Shown here one piece after another: positions 1 through 8,502 of a stretch of DNA of 64,000 nt. A program made the position numbers and the translations under genes. The number at the start of each line of letters is the position of its first letter. Position 1 is the first letter of the stretch. The stretch lies in contig ONAR01000014.1 in NCBI GenBank assembly GCA_900315835.1, forward strand, positions 1-64,000, in the 5' to 3' direction. This DNA is from an uncultured Prevotella sp. (GTDB lineage: Bacteria; Bacteroidota; Bacteroidia; Bacteroidales; Bacteroidaceae). The notes under the pieces are model-generated. The model was not told the origin of the DNA and searched no databases. It was given only the letters and a program-made list of their open reading frames with translations.

Positions 1-1
1 C

Positions 2-1486
2 TCTTCCCGTAAGATAGCCTCTGAGTGTTACAGGAACATAGAGGTTATGTGGCTCATCTGCAAGCTCACTCCTGATTTCCGTACCATATCTGACTTCCGC
101 AAGGACAACAAGGCATCTATTAAAGGTGTATTCAAAGAGCTTAATAATCGGTTTGATAAGCTTGGCCTTTTCCGCCATACCTATTATTCTATTGATGGAA
201 GCAAGTTCAAGGCTGTCAACGCCAAGGACAACAACTTCACTTTAGCTAAACTTGACGACAGAATCAAGCGTCTTGAGGAAGACGTGGATAACTACATGGC
301 TCTTCTTGATGAAGAAGATGCTAAGGAGAACAATGAGTGCCAGTTCAGCAAAGAAGAACTTCAGGAGAAGCTCGATGCCTGCAAGAAGAGACTGGATAAA
401 TATAATGGTTATCGCTCCGAGATGGAGAAGACCGGTCAGGCCCAGATGTCTCTTACTGACAAGGACGCAAGGCTGATGAAGCAAAATGAAGGCTTTGGTG
501 TAGGCTATAATGTTCAGACAGCCATTGACGAAAGTCATCTCATAGCAGACTTCCAGATTACTCAGAGCCCTACGGACCATGGACAGATAACCCCAGTCAT
601 GGAAGGGCTCAAAGACAGTTTTGACAAGCATGGAACGATTACAGAGAGTATTGCGGACAAGGGCTATATATCTCCGACCGATACAGCTGCATCCCTTGCA
701 AATGGCAACATACCGAATGTCATTCAGCGTGATAATGCTACCTCTACGACTGTTGAGTATGAATACCAAGAGCATGATATTACAGATGCTCAAAAGAGCA
801 GTACCAAGCCTGAGGACATTAAAGCTTGTCTTGAGAGTGGCGTTGTGCCGGACTGCTATAAAGGAAGACTGACATTCAACGGGTTCGTTGAGAAGAATAC
901 ATATTCTAAGAGTGCCGATGTTCCCGACAGTGATGTCGCGCGCATGACTACTGAAGAGAGGCAGAATCTTGCTAAGGACAGAAAAGTGTTTGTCCGTGAC
1001 GCAGAGCGCAACCTCGTATATTGTCCTCTTGGAGAGATTCTTCGTCAGAAATCACTAAAGAACAATGGTAAGTTAAGGTACTGCAACAAGCTGGCATGCA
1101 AACACTGCCAAAACAAGTGTACTGCTTCTAAGTGGAAGGAGGTCGATTTTGACAAGGATACTCTTATCCAACGGTCGAAGTTGACGCCTCAGGAAGAGAA
1201 GAAAGATCTTCCAAAGGATAATCATACACCGAACGGCAAGCGGAAAGCCATAACAAGAAAGTATGCGACCTATACACTTCAGTACGACATGAAGAAGCTC
1301 GATAACAGGAAGTGTATGTCGGAACATCCATTCGGAACCATAAAGAGAAGTCTTGGAGATTACTACTTCTTGTTGAAGACCAAAGTGAAGGTCGAAGCAG
1401 AATTTGCACTTTTCAGCATCTCCTACAATCTTAGGAGAGCACTCAATATGCTCTCTCCGAAGGAGTTGATGGCTGCAATGGCCTAA
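2..1486 (+). CDS. IS1182-family transposase, 5' end outside window
   Basis: The reading frame is open from base 2, and the translated stretch before the first ATG at 47 (SSRKIASECYRNIEV) continues the protein, so this is the 3' part of a longer gene cut by the window edge. The visible part has the MWL...TPDFRTISDFR segment typical of the DUF772 N-terminal region of IS1182/IS5-type transposases. A DDE-type core follows (GYNVQTAIDESHLIADFQIT, then a DKGY motif near 1.5 kb-scale position 655). A Cys-rich patch (C-x4-C-x2-C-x3-C, about 1082-1122) and a C-terminal FALFSISYNLRRAL helix close it. The enzyme would cut and join its own element ends. The left end is outside the window and I could not define the right terminal inverted repeat. 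GC content looks lower than in the housekeeping genes. Whether the element is intact cannot be told from here. Confidence 0.85.
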   Translation, partial: SSRKIASECYRNIEVMWLICKLTPDFRTISDFRKDNKASIKGVFKELNNRFDKLGLFRHTYYSIDGSKFKAVNAKDNNFTLAKLDDRIKRLEEDVDNYMALLDEEDAKENNECQFSKEELQEKLDACKKRLDKYNGYRSEMEKTGQAQMSLTDKDARLMKQNEGFGVGYNVQTAIDESHLIADFQITQSPTDHGQITPVMEGLKDSFDKHGTITESIADKGYISPTDTAASLANGNIPNVIQRDNATSTTVEYEYQEHDITDAQKSSTKPEDIKACLESGVVPDCYKGRLTFNGFVEKNTYSKSADVPDSDVARMTTEERQNLAKDRKVFVRDAERNLVYCPLGEILRQKSLKNNGKLRYCNKLACKHCQNKCTASKWKEVDFDKDTLIQRSKLTPQEEKKDLPKDNHTPNGKRKAITRKYATYTLQYDMKKLDNRKCMSEHPFGTIKRSLGDYYFLLKTKVKVEAEFALFSISYNLRRALNMLSPKELMAAMA

Positions 1487-1868
1487 GATGGCCATTAGAC
1501 GTCTATTTTGCTGTTAAGGCAGTCCCTACTCGGGCTAAAATGGAGAGATATAGACTCCATAAATTTTACAATTCAAAAAAAATAGTCTCTGAATTTGAAC
1601 CCTCCTGAGGCCTTCTATAGGCTTCGTGTGGGCCTCAAACGCCCCGTAGCCGCCCTATAAAAGGTTTTCGGACGGCCTGGGGGGGGTAGGGATGGCAACA
1701 ACGGCGTTATATCATGGCCTGCGGGGTTAGACGGCACCATTTACGGCCCTACCCTCTTGTCTTGAGACCGCAAGAGAATCCACCAAATGGGGAGGGGGAG
1801 ATTACAATCATGAGAGTATTAGGAGAGTATTAGGGAGATTTTGGCGGACCTGGGGGAGGCATTCCCTG
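1487..1868. other. Gap of 382 bp without a gene
   Basis: No convincing coding frame. It holds the presumed right end of the transposon, an 8-G homopolymer near 1679-1686, and a 7-bp inverted repeat (TGAGGCC at 1606-1612 against GGCCTCA at 1631-1637). I see no tRNA and no clear promoter. The G-rich segment 1620-1860 differs in composition from the transposase and may belong to the original chromosome. Confidence 0.4.
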
Positions 1869-2876
1869 TCAGATGCCCCCGGCGCTTTCCTTGTAAATCC
1901 ACACCGCATTGCCCTTGCGTTGAAAACTGATGGGTACTGTTGACTGTACGAGCTTCAGCACGGAGTCGATGTTGCTGGCCAGATAGACGGCACCCGAGTA
2001 AGTCTCAGCGTTATCGACATTGTCGGCAACGTGCACCTCGACGCCATAGAGCTGCTCAATGGTACGCGCAATGGTGTTGACGTTGGCATTGGTAAAGGGA
2101 ATGAGACGGTCGTGCCAGGCCGCGACGATGCGCGTGTCCATCATCTCCATGTTCTGCCGGCCAGTCAGCGTATTGATATGGATGCGCTGATTGGGCTTGA
2201 GCAGCATCCTGGCATCACGCTTCACGTCGCGCACCTCTACGGAGCCCTCGATAAGGCTGACGCTGGCCAACTGCCGCTCACGGCTGACCGCGAAGTCGAA
2301 CTTCGTACCCAGCACTTTCACATCAACGGGGCCACCGGCTACGACAAACGGCCGCCGACGGTTTTTCGTCACCTCAAAGTAGCCCTCTCCCCTCAGCTCC
2401 ACACGGCGCTCGTCTGCCTCGAATACGGCAGGGTATCGCAACTGCGAGCCTGCCTTGAGCCATACCGATGTGCCGTCGGACAGACGCACCAGACGGGGAT
2501 TATTGCCCGTAGCGGTGGCGACGAGCTTCTCAGGACCACGCAGGGGACTGTCGGCGCCGGCGAGCCAATAGGCCATCGCACCAACGAAGACGATGCCGAC
2601 GATGACCGCAGCCCGACGCAGCCACGTGCGAAGTATGACCTCGCGGTGCGTCTTACGGTTCTCGGCATCAATGCGACGATGCACGTTGCGCAGGTGCTGC
2701 GACACCTCACGCGCATTCATTGAGGCGGCAGCCACACGACGATGGACCGACTCCAAACGGAACAGCGCTTCGGCATGGGCGGGGTCGGCGTCGAGCCATT
2801 CCTTCACGGCGCGCAACTCGTCGGTGTCGCAGCTGCCGTTGAGGAACTTTATGATGAGTGTATCGTCAATCTCCAT
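1869..2876 (-). CDS. FecR-type anti-sigma factor
   Basis: Inner-membrane sensor of the FecR family, 335 aa, close to the usual length. The cytoplasmic N-terminus (about 1-87) would bind an ECF sigma factor. One membrane segment lies at about 89-106. A periplasmic FecR domain follows (LSDGTSVWLKAGSQLRYP and ELRGEGYFEV are typical), and the C-terminus resembles DUF4974. In such systems a TonB-dependent receptor carrying an STN domain contacts the periplasmic part and releases the sigma factor. It is the last of three minus-strand genes with two sigma factors just upstream, 98 bp from the nearer one, so the sigma factor at 2975-3529 is its likely partner. The cognate receptor is not adjacent; the SusC at 10122-13433 is one candidate. 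Confidence 0.88.
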   Translation of the reverse strand: MEIDDTLIIKFLNGSCDTDELRAVKEWLDADPAHAEALFRLESVHRRVAAASMNAREVSQHLRNVHRRIDAENRKTHREVILRTWLRRAAVIVGIVFVGAMAYWLAGADSPLRGPEKLVATATGNNPRLVRLSDGTSVWLKAGSQLRYPAVFEADERRVELRGEGYFEVTKNRRRPFVVAGGPVDVKVLGTKFDFAVSRERQLASVSLIEGSVEVRDVKRDARMLLKPNQRIHINTLTGRQNMEMMDTRIVAAWHDRLIPFTNANVNTIARTIEQLYGVEVHVADNVDNAETYSGAVYLASNIDSVLKLVQSTVPISFQRKGNAVWIYKESAGGI

Positions 2877-2974
2877 TGTATCGAATCCTTAATCTTTTAA
2901 TCCTAAAACGTTACTATTGTACCTAATTGAAGACATGAAGCACAATATAATAACAAATAGAAGGCGCTAACTAC

Positions 2975-3529
2975 TTAGACGAAAATCAAAAATATTTTCA
3001 TTGCACTCCTGGTTTTATCCAATCGCTTCCGCAACACACGCAAGGCCGTATAGATATGCGCCTCCACGGTACGCACCGATACGCCCTGTCTTCGGGCTAT
3101 CTCCTGATGGCTTATGCCCTCGATGTAGCTCATCTCAAACACCTGGCGGCTCTTTGCAGGCAAGGCACTGAGTGCGTCGCCGATGGCCGTGCGCAGGTCG
3201 CCGGTCTCGGCATCGTGTTGCGGATTGCCCATCTCGCTTTCAAGGTAGGCCATGCGGCGGTCGTTGATGGCAGTGAGCAGCGACAACTGCTCCTCACTGC
3301 GGTTGGCCGCACGCAGCAGGTTGATGCAACGCGTGAACACGGCGCGATAGAGATAGGCGTCAATCTTGTCGCCCCACTCCACGCTGTCGCGCCGCCGCCA
3401 AAGCTCTAAGAACACATCCTCGACCACGTCTTCGGCATCGTCCTCATTACCGACGATGCTTCGCGCGTAGAAAAAGAGCTTCGGATAGGCTCGCTTGAAC
3501 AGGTTGTCGAACAGCAACTGACTTTCCAT
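2975..3529 (-). CDS. ECF RNA polymerase sigma-70 factor (nearer to FecR)
   Basis: Sigma factor of 184 aa with region 2 in the N-terminal half (DAEDVVEDVFLELWRRR, the -10 recognition and core-binding part). Region 4 lies at about 120-172 (ALPAKSRQVFEMSYIEGISHQEIA, then a helix-turn-helix GVSVRTVEAHIYTALRVLRKRL). It lacks region 3, as ECF members do, and belongs to the type greatly expanded in Bacteroidetes. It would direct RNA polymerase to promoters controlled by a FecR partner. It starts 30 bp after another sigma gene and is followed by a fecR-like gene, so the three probably form one transcript. The hydrophobic last residues (MKIFLIFV) are a common end in this group. Confidence 0.9.
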   Translation of the reverse strand: MESQLLFDNLFKRAYPKLFFYARSIVGNEDDAEDVVEDVFLELWRRRDSVEWGDKIDAYLYRAVFTRCINLLRAANRSEEQLSLLTAINDRRMAYLESEMGNPQHDAETGDLRTAIGDALSALPAKSRQVFEMSYIEGISHQEIARRQGVSVRTVEAHIYTALRVLRKRLDKTRSAMKIFLIFV

Positions 3530-3559
3530 TACCTACTTTATACCGTTAATCATCTTACA

Positions 3560-4180
3560 CTATGCATGAAGAAGAAGCAAGAGAATCGTGACCGCCAGCA
3601 TGTAGTCAAGGTCGGTCTTGCCCTTCAATCCAGCCCGCATGGCGGCGAGGGCTTTGGTGATGTGTTTTTCAACTACCTTCTCCGAGATGCCCAAGGCAGC
3701 GGCGATCTCCTTGTTTTTCATGCCCTCGTTGCGGCTCATGGCAAACACCTCACGCGTACGCGGCGGCAGACTGGCAATGATGGCATCCAACTGACGCTTC
3801 AAGTCGTCGTAGACGAGTGTGGCATCGGCATCGCCGGTCATGTCGAGGGCGTAGAGCTGCTCGCTGCCCTCCCGCTGCCGCACTGCGTCAACCTGATAGC
3901 CATCAACAAGCACCTGATGCTTCAGGTAGTTAAGGCACCGGTTGCGCACCATAGTAAACAGCAGCGACGACAGCGATGTGGGGGTCAACGCCGCGCGGTG
4001 CTCATAAAGGCGCAGGAAACAGTCCTGCACCAGATCCTCCGTAGCATCCTCATCGTGGACAAACCGCATGGCATACCTGCACAGCCGCTGGTAATACGCC
4101 GAGAACAACGTGGCGTAGGCCGTCGCGTCTCCTCTGCGTAATGCCTCAAAAACAGCTTCATTATTGGCGATAGTCATCAT
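3560..4180 (-). CDS. ECF RNA polymerase sigma-70 factor (first of tandem pair)
   Basis: ECF sigma factor of 206 aa. Region 2 carries EDATEDLVQDCFLRLYEHR and region 4 carries LPPRTREVFAMSRNEGMKNKEIAAALGISEKVVEKHI. The C-terminus is strongly hydrophobic (YMLAVTILLLLLHA), a tail often seen in Bacteroidetes expansion-family sigma factors and possibly involved in membrane or anti-sigma contact (inference). A promoter-like pair lies just upstream (4201-4232). No anti-sigma gene adjoins it directly. It could serve the FecR at 13571-14578, which lacks a neighbouring sigma factor, or share the FecR at 1869-2876 with the second sigma factor. Two start codons in a row (MM) leave the exact start open by one residue. 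Confidence 0.88.
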   Translation of the reverse strand: MMTIANNEAVFEALRRGDATAYATLFSAYYQRLCRYAMRFVHDEDATEDLVQDCFLRLYEHRAALTPTSLSSLLFTMVRNRCLNYLKHQVLVDGYQVDAVRQREGSEQLYALDMTGDADATLVYDDLKRQLDAIIASLPPRTREVFAMSRNEGMKNKEIAAALGISEKVVEKHITKALAAMRAGLKGKTDLDYMLAVTILLLLLHA

Positions 4181-4200
4181 TCATGCGGGTTATTGTGTTG

Positions 4201-4232
4201 CAAAAATAGGTAAAATATAACAAACATAACAA
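4201..4232 (-). promoter_or_regulatory. Bacteroidales-type promoter for the sigma-factor operon
   Basis: On the minus strand TATTTTTG (4201-4208) matches the -7 consensus TAnnTTTG. A TTG (4230-4232) lies 21 nt upstream as the -33 element. The first sigma gene starts 20 bp downstream of the box. Confidence 0.5.
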
Positions 4233-4278
4233 TTTTACCCATATTTTTTTCGACATTAAGGCCAATAACATGATTGGG

Positions 4279-5070
4279 CTACTTGTAATGAAGCATATTG
4301 TTGCTGCCAAACCACACTACCTTCATTGGCTTAACAGGTTTCCCGTTGACGCTCACATGCAACCAAATGAAACGATTGTAGACATATTCACGGTAAAATG
4401 TGTATGAAACATCAATATACCGTCGTTCTTTGGCAGCGAGTTGTATGTGATTCGGCATCTTCAGCACACGGTTGTTTGGATGCCTCGTAAAAGTTACCGC
4501 CATAGGCTTGTCGGTATCGTTGGCTATGCCTAAGCGCAGCGAGGCCGTTTGCCCAACGCCCGGCGAGGAAAACGGCAGAAGTGCCAAACTCATATAAAGG
4601 CCGCGCCCAAAAGCGTAGGGAAAATCCTCCGTGACAGGATGAAGATAGCCAACTACATTACCCTCCACCCAACAACGCACGTAGAATCGGCCATTATTGA
4701 GCAACACGCGGACCTCCTTGAAAAAATGGCCTGGACGAAATGCCGGGTTGAACGTTACTTTCACCATACCGATCTTGCCAGGTCGAATGACCTCGCGAGT
4801 ATATTCAGTCGTAGTACAACCACATGAGGCATCGACCATTGTAATGGCTATAGGCATATTGCTGTTGTTCGTAAAACGAAACAGATGGCTTACCTTACCT
4901 TCTTTCTCATTTATCTTGCCGAAATTATAAACCTTTTTGTCAGGCCGGAATGAAGAAAGGTATGCAGGCTCCGAATGGCCCTGGGCAATTATGCTGCTAC
5001 AAGCAATGAGTGCCGACACAAAGAACACTAAGCGGCATCGCCACAGCCGAATATGATTTTTCACGCTCAT
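4279..5070 (-). CDS. DUF1573 domain secreted protein
   Basis: Secreted protein of 263 aa with an N-terminal signal segment (about 10-30). A DUF1573 immunoglobulin-like domain follows (VYNFGKINEKEGKVSHLF, then the typical DASCGCTTTEY cysteine motif near residue 84). A second beta-rich part covers about 150-260. DUF1573 proteins are common near Bacteroidetes surface glycan loci; the biochemical role is unknown. It follows the DUF1735/F5-8 lipoprotein gene after a 118-bp gap, in the same direction as the susC operon, so it may be the distal gene of that operon or have its own promoter. I cannot assign a substrate. Confidence 0.75.
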   Translation of the reverse strand: MSVKNHIRLWRCRLVFFVSALIACSSIIAQGHSEPAYLSSFRPDKKVYNFGKINEKEGKVSHLFRFTNNSNMPIAITMVDASCGCTTTEYTREVIRPGKIGMVKVTFNPAFRPGHFFKEVRVLLNNGRFYVRCWVEGNVVGYLHPVTEDFPYAFGRGLYMSLALLPFSSPGVGQTASLRLGIANDTDKPMAVTFTRHPNNRVLKMPNHIQLAAKERRYIDVSYTFYREYVYNRFIWLHVSVNGKPVKPMKVVWFGSNNMLHYK

Positions 5071-5188
5071 TTGTCAATACATCAACTAATAACAAGCTCC
5101 GCAATGCAATCCTCTATCCCAAAACATGACAGAAGACGCATTGCGGAAAATGAATTACTATAAGCTAATCGCTTAACTATTCAGACAG

Positions 5189-6220
5189 CTATTCCGTATA
5201 GGAGATATTGAAGCCGCCTAACGACACATAACTCTTGCCCCAATCATAATCCATATAACCCCAAAAGTATGAATCCTGATCAAGAGTCAGCGTAATGCGT
5301 ACGTATCTTGCCGGCATGCCAGCGTAGAGAACATACCAAGATGTAGAGTTCCAGCCTTCTCTAATATCTACAGATTTGTGGTCTGCCGTCGAACCAAGGC
5401 CTGTCCACTTCTGTTGATCAGTGCTGATTTCAACATAAGCATTACTCATAACATTAGAAGAGACTGTGAAACCGCTTACATTGTAGTTCTTGCCCAAGTC
5501 TATGACGCATGAAGCCTGCTCCTTTTTCTCCTTAATAGCGAAATAACGGTCCCAAGAACTGTCGCTGAACAGATTGCTGAATGTATTCTCGTCGAAGTTG
5601 TCTGACGAGACGAGCTTCCATTCACTGGCTGCCTGTGACAAGTCCATCGCAGTACCTACCAGTGCTGTGGCATCATCATTGATACAGCTCTCTGAGTAAG
5701 TAAGATGGATGTAGGTGACGGCCGCATCAGATGAAGGACGAAGTCCGTTGTCGGCAGAGGCAATCACCACCGGCACCAGATAGCCGTTGGGGTCGTTGAG
5801 CTGAGCTGCCATTTGGTCGTTGATGGTGGCCTTGATGGTGTCGGTTGACTGCAGTTTACCAGCCTTGATGGTGGCCGTGGTACCACTAAGTACGACAGCT
5901 CCATCGGGCGCTGCGGCATACTTTGTGCCATTGGCGGCATTGTATTTCTCCACTAAGCTGTTGTCAAAGCCCAAGGTTACGTGAGCGTCATTGGCAGCCG
6001 CTCCAGTGGATTTTACAATGAGGTCTGTATTCAATGAGGTGATTACACCTACCGGCGTGTTCACCACAGTGCCGTTGGTTACATTCCGTGCATTGGCGAA
6101 ATAAGCACGTGAATAACTATAGCCGTCAACATCATACTTTTCATCGTCGCTACAGCTCGTTATGGCTGCAGCGCCAGTCAACAATGCTCCAAAGAGCAAT
6201 ATCTTAGAAATCGGTTTCAT
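5189..6220 (-). CDS. Surface lipoprotein, DUF1735 plus F5/8 type C (discoidin) domain
   Basis: Lipoprotein of 343 aa with a type II signal sequence ending in the lipobox TSCSDD (Cys about 23). The N-terminal DUF1735-like domain covers about 35-175 (VEKYNAANGTKYAAAPDGA is characteristic). The C-terminal half (about 195-340) looks like an F5/8 type C carbohydrate-binding beta-sandwich (VIDLGKNYNVSGFTVSSN, then PARYVRITLTL). It is the third gene after susD and likely a surface glycan-binding protein that captures the locus substrate for the GH18 enzyme and SusCD. The related domain pattern occurs in known N-glycan loci of Bacteroides, which is why I favour a glycoprotein glycan as target. It lies 31 bp after the LamG lipoprotein gene. 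Confidence 0.8.
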   Translation of the reverse strand: MKPISKILLFGALLTGAAAITSCSDDEKYDVDGYSYSRAYFANARNVTNGTVVNTPVGVITSLNTDLIVKSTGAAANDAHVTLGFDNSLVEKYNAANGTKYAAAPDGAVVLSGTTATIKAGKLQSTDTIKATINDQMAAQLNDPNGYLVPVVIASADNGLRPSSDAAVTYIHLTYSESCINDDATALVGTAMDLSQAASEWKLVSSDNFDENTFSNLFSDSSWDRYFAIKEKKEQASCVIDLGKNYNVSGFTVSSNVMSNAYVEISTDQQKWTGLGSTADHKSVDIREGWNSTSWYVLYAGMPARYVRITLTLDQDSYFWGYMDYDWGKSYVSLGGFNISYTE

Positions 6221-6251
6221 GTCTATTCTTCTTTTAGTAATGAATTAGAAC

Positions 6252-7451
6252 TTAGAACGGGCATTTCTGGTTGTCGAGCCATTTCACTGTGCCATGAGGA
6301 TGAGCGTTATGCCCGTGTCCCGTCTCGTCGAGCACAGTGCCGTCAGACTGCAATTGCCCGTCGAATCTCCAATAAGCAATAAGTCCCTGAGAGGTGGGGT
6401 CGACATAGCACACACTGTTTTGTATTTGCGACTGTGTGCGTGCCACATTCCAAACCCTGCACTCGCTAAGACATCCCTTGTAGGTCCAATGTTGTCCGTA
6501 AGAACGGCCTATGGCAAAGGTATCGTCCCATCCATGACCACCGTATGACATAGCCAGGTTGATCTGACCGCCTTGGGTCTGTTTCTCAACCTCCAGATTG
6601 CCATTCAGGTAGAAGCGCACCTTGGAACCGTCATAGACCACAGCTATATGATACCACTGATCATTCTCAAAGGTCTCCTCCAAAGTGGTCTCATAGTGAG
6701 GCTTGTTGTCCGGATGATAATTAGAGCCTATTGACACTTTGGCAAAATTAAGTTTATTAGAGGGAATATTGGAACCGTCACCAAAACGGAGCAGCAGACT
6801 CTCATGGCTTCCTAAGATGGGGTTGATGTATCGCTCCGCAATCTCCGGTGTCAGCTGGGAAGGTCTTACTTTAATCTCAAGGGTCAGCTGATTGAGCGCC
6901 CACACAGGGCTACTCTCCCCTTTGAATGTAGGAACATCAAAGAATGCGCCACCATTTAATTGTGCGACCTTCGAAGTGATGACCTTCTTAAACTGAACGA
7001 AGGCCGTGCGGGAACTTTCAAGAATGCCCAATCCTCCATTCTCCACTTTGGTAATGGTCACAGGAAGACAATAGCTTTCCCCATCCTTGAGCTTGTTGCT
7101 TTCTGCCGATATTTCAATCGGAGTGGATACCGTTTTTCCGGACTGTATAGTCACATTCGTTCCTGATATGCTATAGCTGCCGTCGGGTGGCAACTGATAA
7201 TCCGTCCCATTAGAAGCATTGTATGCCTCTAACAATTCAGGCGCGGGAGCCACATCCACCTTGATGTCCTCTGTGGCCTTGGCACTTGAGGTGACCGTGA
7301 GGCCAATGCTCGACTGACCGTCAACTAAGAAGCTTACGCTGTTTGTGCCGAGCGTACCCGTCATAAATACTGCGTCACCATAATCAGGCGACTCCTTACA
7401 TCCAGACAGAGCCACCAGCAAGGTGCATAAAAAATAAATATACTTTTTCAT
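6252..7451 (-). CDS. Surface lipoprotein, DUF1735 plus LamG/concanavalin-like domain
   Basis: Lipoprotein of 399 aa with signal sequence and lipobox LSGCKE (Cys about 18). The DUF1735-like domain (about 25-160) contains LLEAYNASNGTDYQLPPDGS, very close to the matching motif in the next gene. The C-terminal LamG/ConA-like lectin domain (about 175-385) shows HIAVVYDGSKVRFYLNGNLE and RVWNVARTQSQI. The predicted role is extracellular glycan binding at the outer membrane together with SusD. It lies 23 bp after the GH18 gene and 31 bp before the F5/8 lipoprotein, so it is co-transcribed with both. No catalytic motif is visible, so I call it a binding protein rather than an enzyme. Confidence 0.82.
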   Translation of the reverse strand: MKKYIYFLCTLLVALSGCKESPDYGDAVFMTGTLGTNSVSFLVDGQSSIGLTVTSSAKATEDIKVDVAPAPELLEAYNASNGTDYQLPPDGSYSISGTNVTIQSGKTVSTPIEISAESNKLKDGESYCLPVTITKVENGGLGILESSRTAFVQFKKVITSKVAQLNGGAFFDVPTFKGESSPVWALNQLTLEIKVRPSQLTPEIAERYINPILGSHESLLLRFGDGSNIPSNKLNFAKVSIGSNYHPDNKPHYETTLEETFENDQWYHIAVVYDGSKVRFYLNGNLEVEKQTQGGQINLAMSYGGHGWDDTFAIGRSYGQHWTYKGCLSECRVWNVARTQSQIQNSVCYVDPTSQGLIAYWRFDGQLQSDGTVLDETGHGHNAHPHGTVKWLDNQKCPF

Positions 7452-7474
7452 CTTTAATTCTTATAGATTAATGA

Positions 7475-8482
7475 TTAGTGTACAGCCGGGTTTTGTATCT
7501 GTATACACTCACGGAAACGCTTGTACGGCTCCGTGTTATATTCCGTAATAAAGTAGTCGCGCTGACCATAGAAAGCACCGAAACCACCCTTGCGGCCCTG
7601 AGCCGGCTCCCATTTGGCCTGTGTGTAGAGCTTGTCACCCTTCGTGTTCCAGTCATCTCCCCAGTTGACGCAGAACACCTGCTTGGAAACAGGACAACCG
7701 GAAGTGGGATATGGGGTACCACCACCATAGTTCTGAATTAAGTAATAGTCAATATAGGGCTCTACGCCATCCTCATAAGATCCATCCACACACAACAGCT
7801 TGTTTACATCATTATGCTCGGTGCCAAATCTTTCCCGAATCAGCTTCAATCGCTCTTCTTTGGTTTGGTCTGGATTGGGTCCCATATACAATGCCAAATG
7901 CTTCATAAACCTGACAAAACGATCTCCGTTCAGGAAATCACCTTCCGGCTCATAATCTGCATCAAAACCATCAAGGTCATTTTCAAAGACCTGGTCAACA
8001 TAGTATTCTGCATACATGTCGATGGCTCTGTTAATGGTATCTTCTCTTTCCTGGCCTTCCGGCATAGCAAGTCCTTTATTAAGCAGTGCCTTGAAGTCGT
8101 GAGAATCGTCTTCCGCACCTAATCGGACAATTGCTACGTAAAGCATTTTAGTTCCTTTGACTTTTTGCGTAAAACGCAAGTCTTCCCACAACTGTGTGTT
8201 TTCTTTTGGTGGGATACCTCCGCCCCAAATAGAACAGATATCAAGACTGTCCGGCAATCCATTGAACCGAACCGCCATAGAGTTCTGACCGCTCCATTGA
8301 GAAAACCACATGAATGAAATTTCATGATCACTTGCTTTGTAATCTCTGAGATTCTGATAGTATAGAGGACTATGCGTCAACGGTTTCTGTATTTCCTCAT
8401 TCTCTACATCGGTGCTGCACGAGGAGAAAATACCCACGATGGCAATAAATACCATCAGTAATCTTATTTTGTAGTGCATCAT
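7475..8482 (-). CDS. GH18 family endoglycosidase-like lipoprotein
   Basis: Lipoprotein of 335 aa with lipobox SSCSTD (Cys22). The GH18 signature DxxDxDxE is intact as DGFDADYE (D171, D174, D176, E178), so the catalytic acid E178 and the assisting aspartate are present. GH18 enzymes cut between GlcNAc residues by substrate-assisted catalysis, either as chitinases or as endo-beta-N-acetylglucosaminidases that release N-glycans. Its position after susC and susD and before two DUF1735 lipoproteins matches endoglycosidase loci for N-glycans, so I prefer that activity; chitin oligosaccharides remain possible. The lipid anchor places it at the cell surface. The spacing to susD is 20 bp. Two tandem ATG codons (MM) make the start uncertain by one residue. 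Confidence 0.85.
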   Translation of the reverse strand: MMHYKIRLLMVFIAIVGIFSSCSTDVENEEIQKPLTHSPLYYQNLRDYKASDHEISFMWFSQWSGQNSMAVRFNGLPDSLDICSIWGGGIPPKENTQLWEDLRFTQKVKGTKMLYVAIVRLGAEDDSHDFKALLNKGLAMPEGQEREDTINRAIDMYAEYYVDQVFENDLDGFDADYEPEGDFLNGDRFVRFMKHLALYMGPNPDQTKEERLKLIRERFGTEHNDVNKLLCVDGSYEDGVEPYIDYYLIQNYGGGTPYPTSGCPVSKQVFCVNWGDDWNTKGDKLYTQAKWEPAQGRKGGFGAFYGQRDYFITEYNTEPYKRFRECIQIQNPAVH

Positions 8483-8502
8483 TGTATTGCTATATTAAAA
8501 AT

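Noticed and set aside
1487..1868. tRNA or other RNA gene in the gap after the transposase
   Set aside because: No T-loop GTTCRANYC-type sequence with matching acceptor arms was seen; the same holds for the other intergenic gaps.
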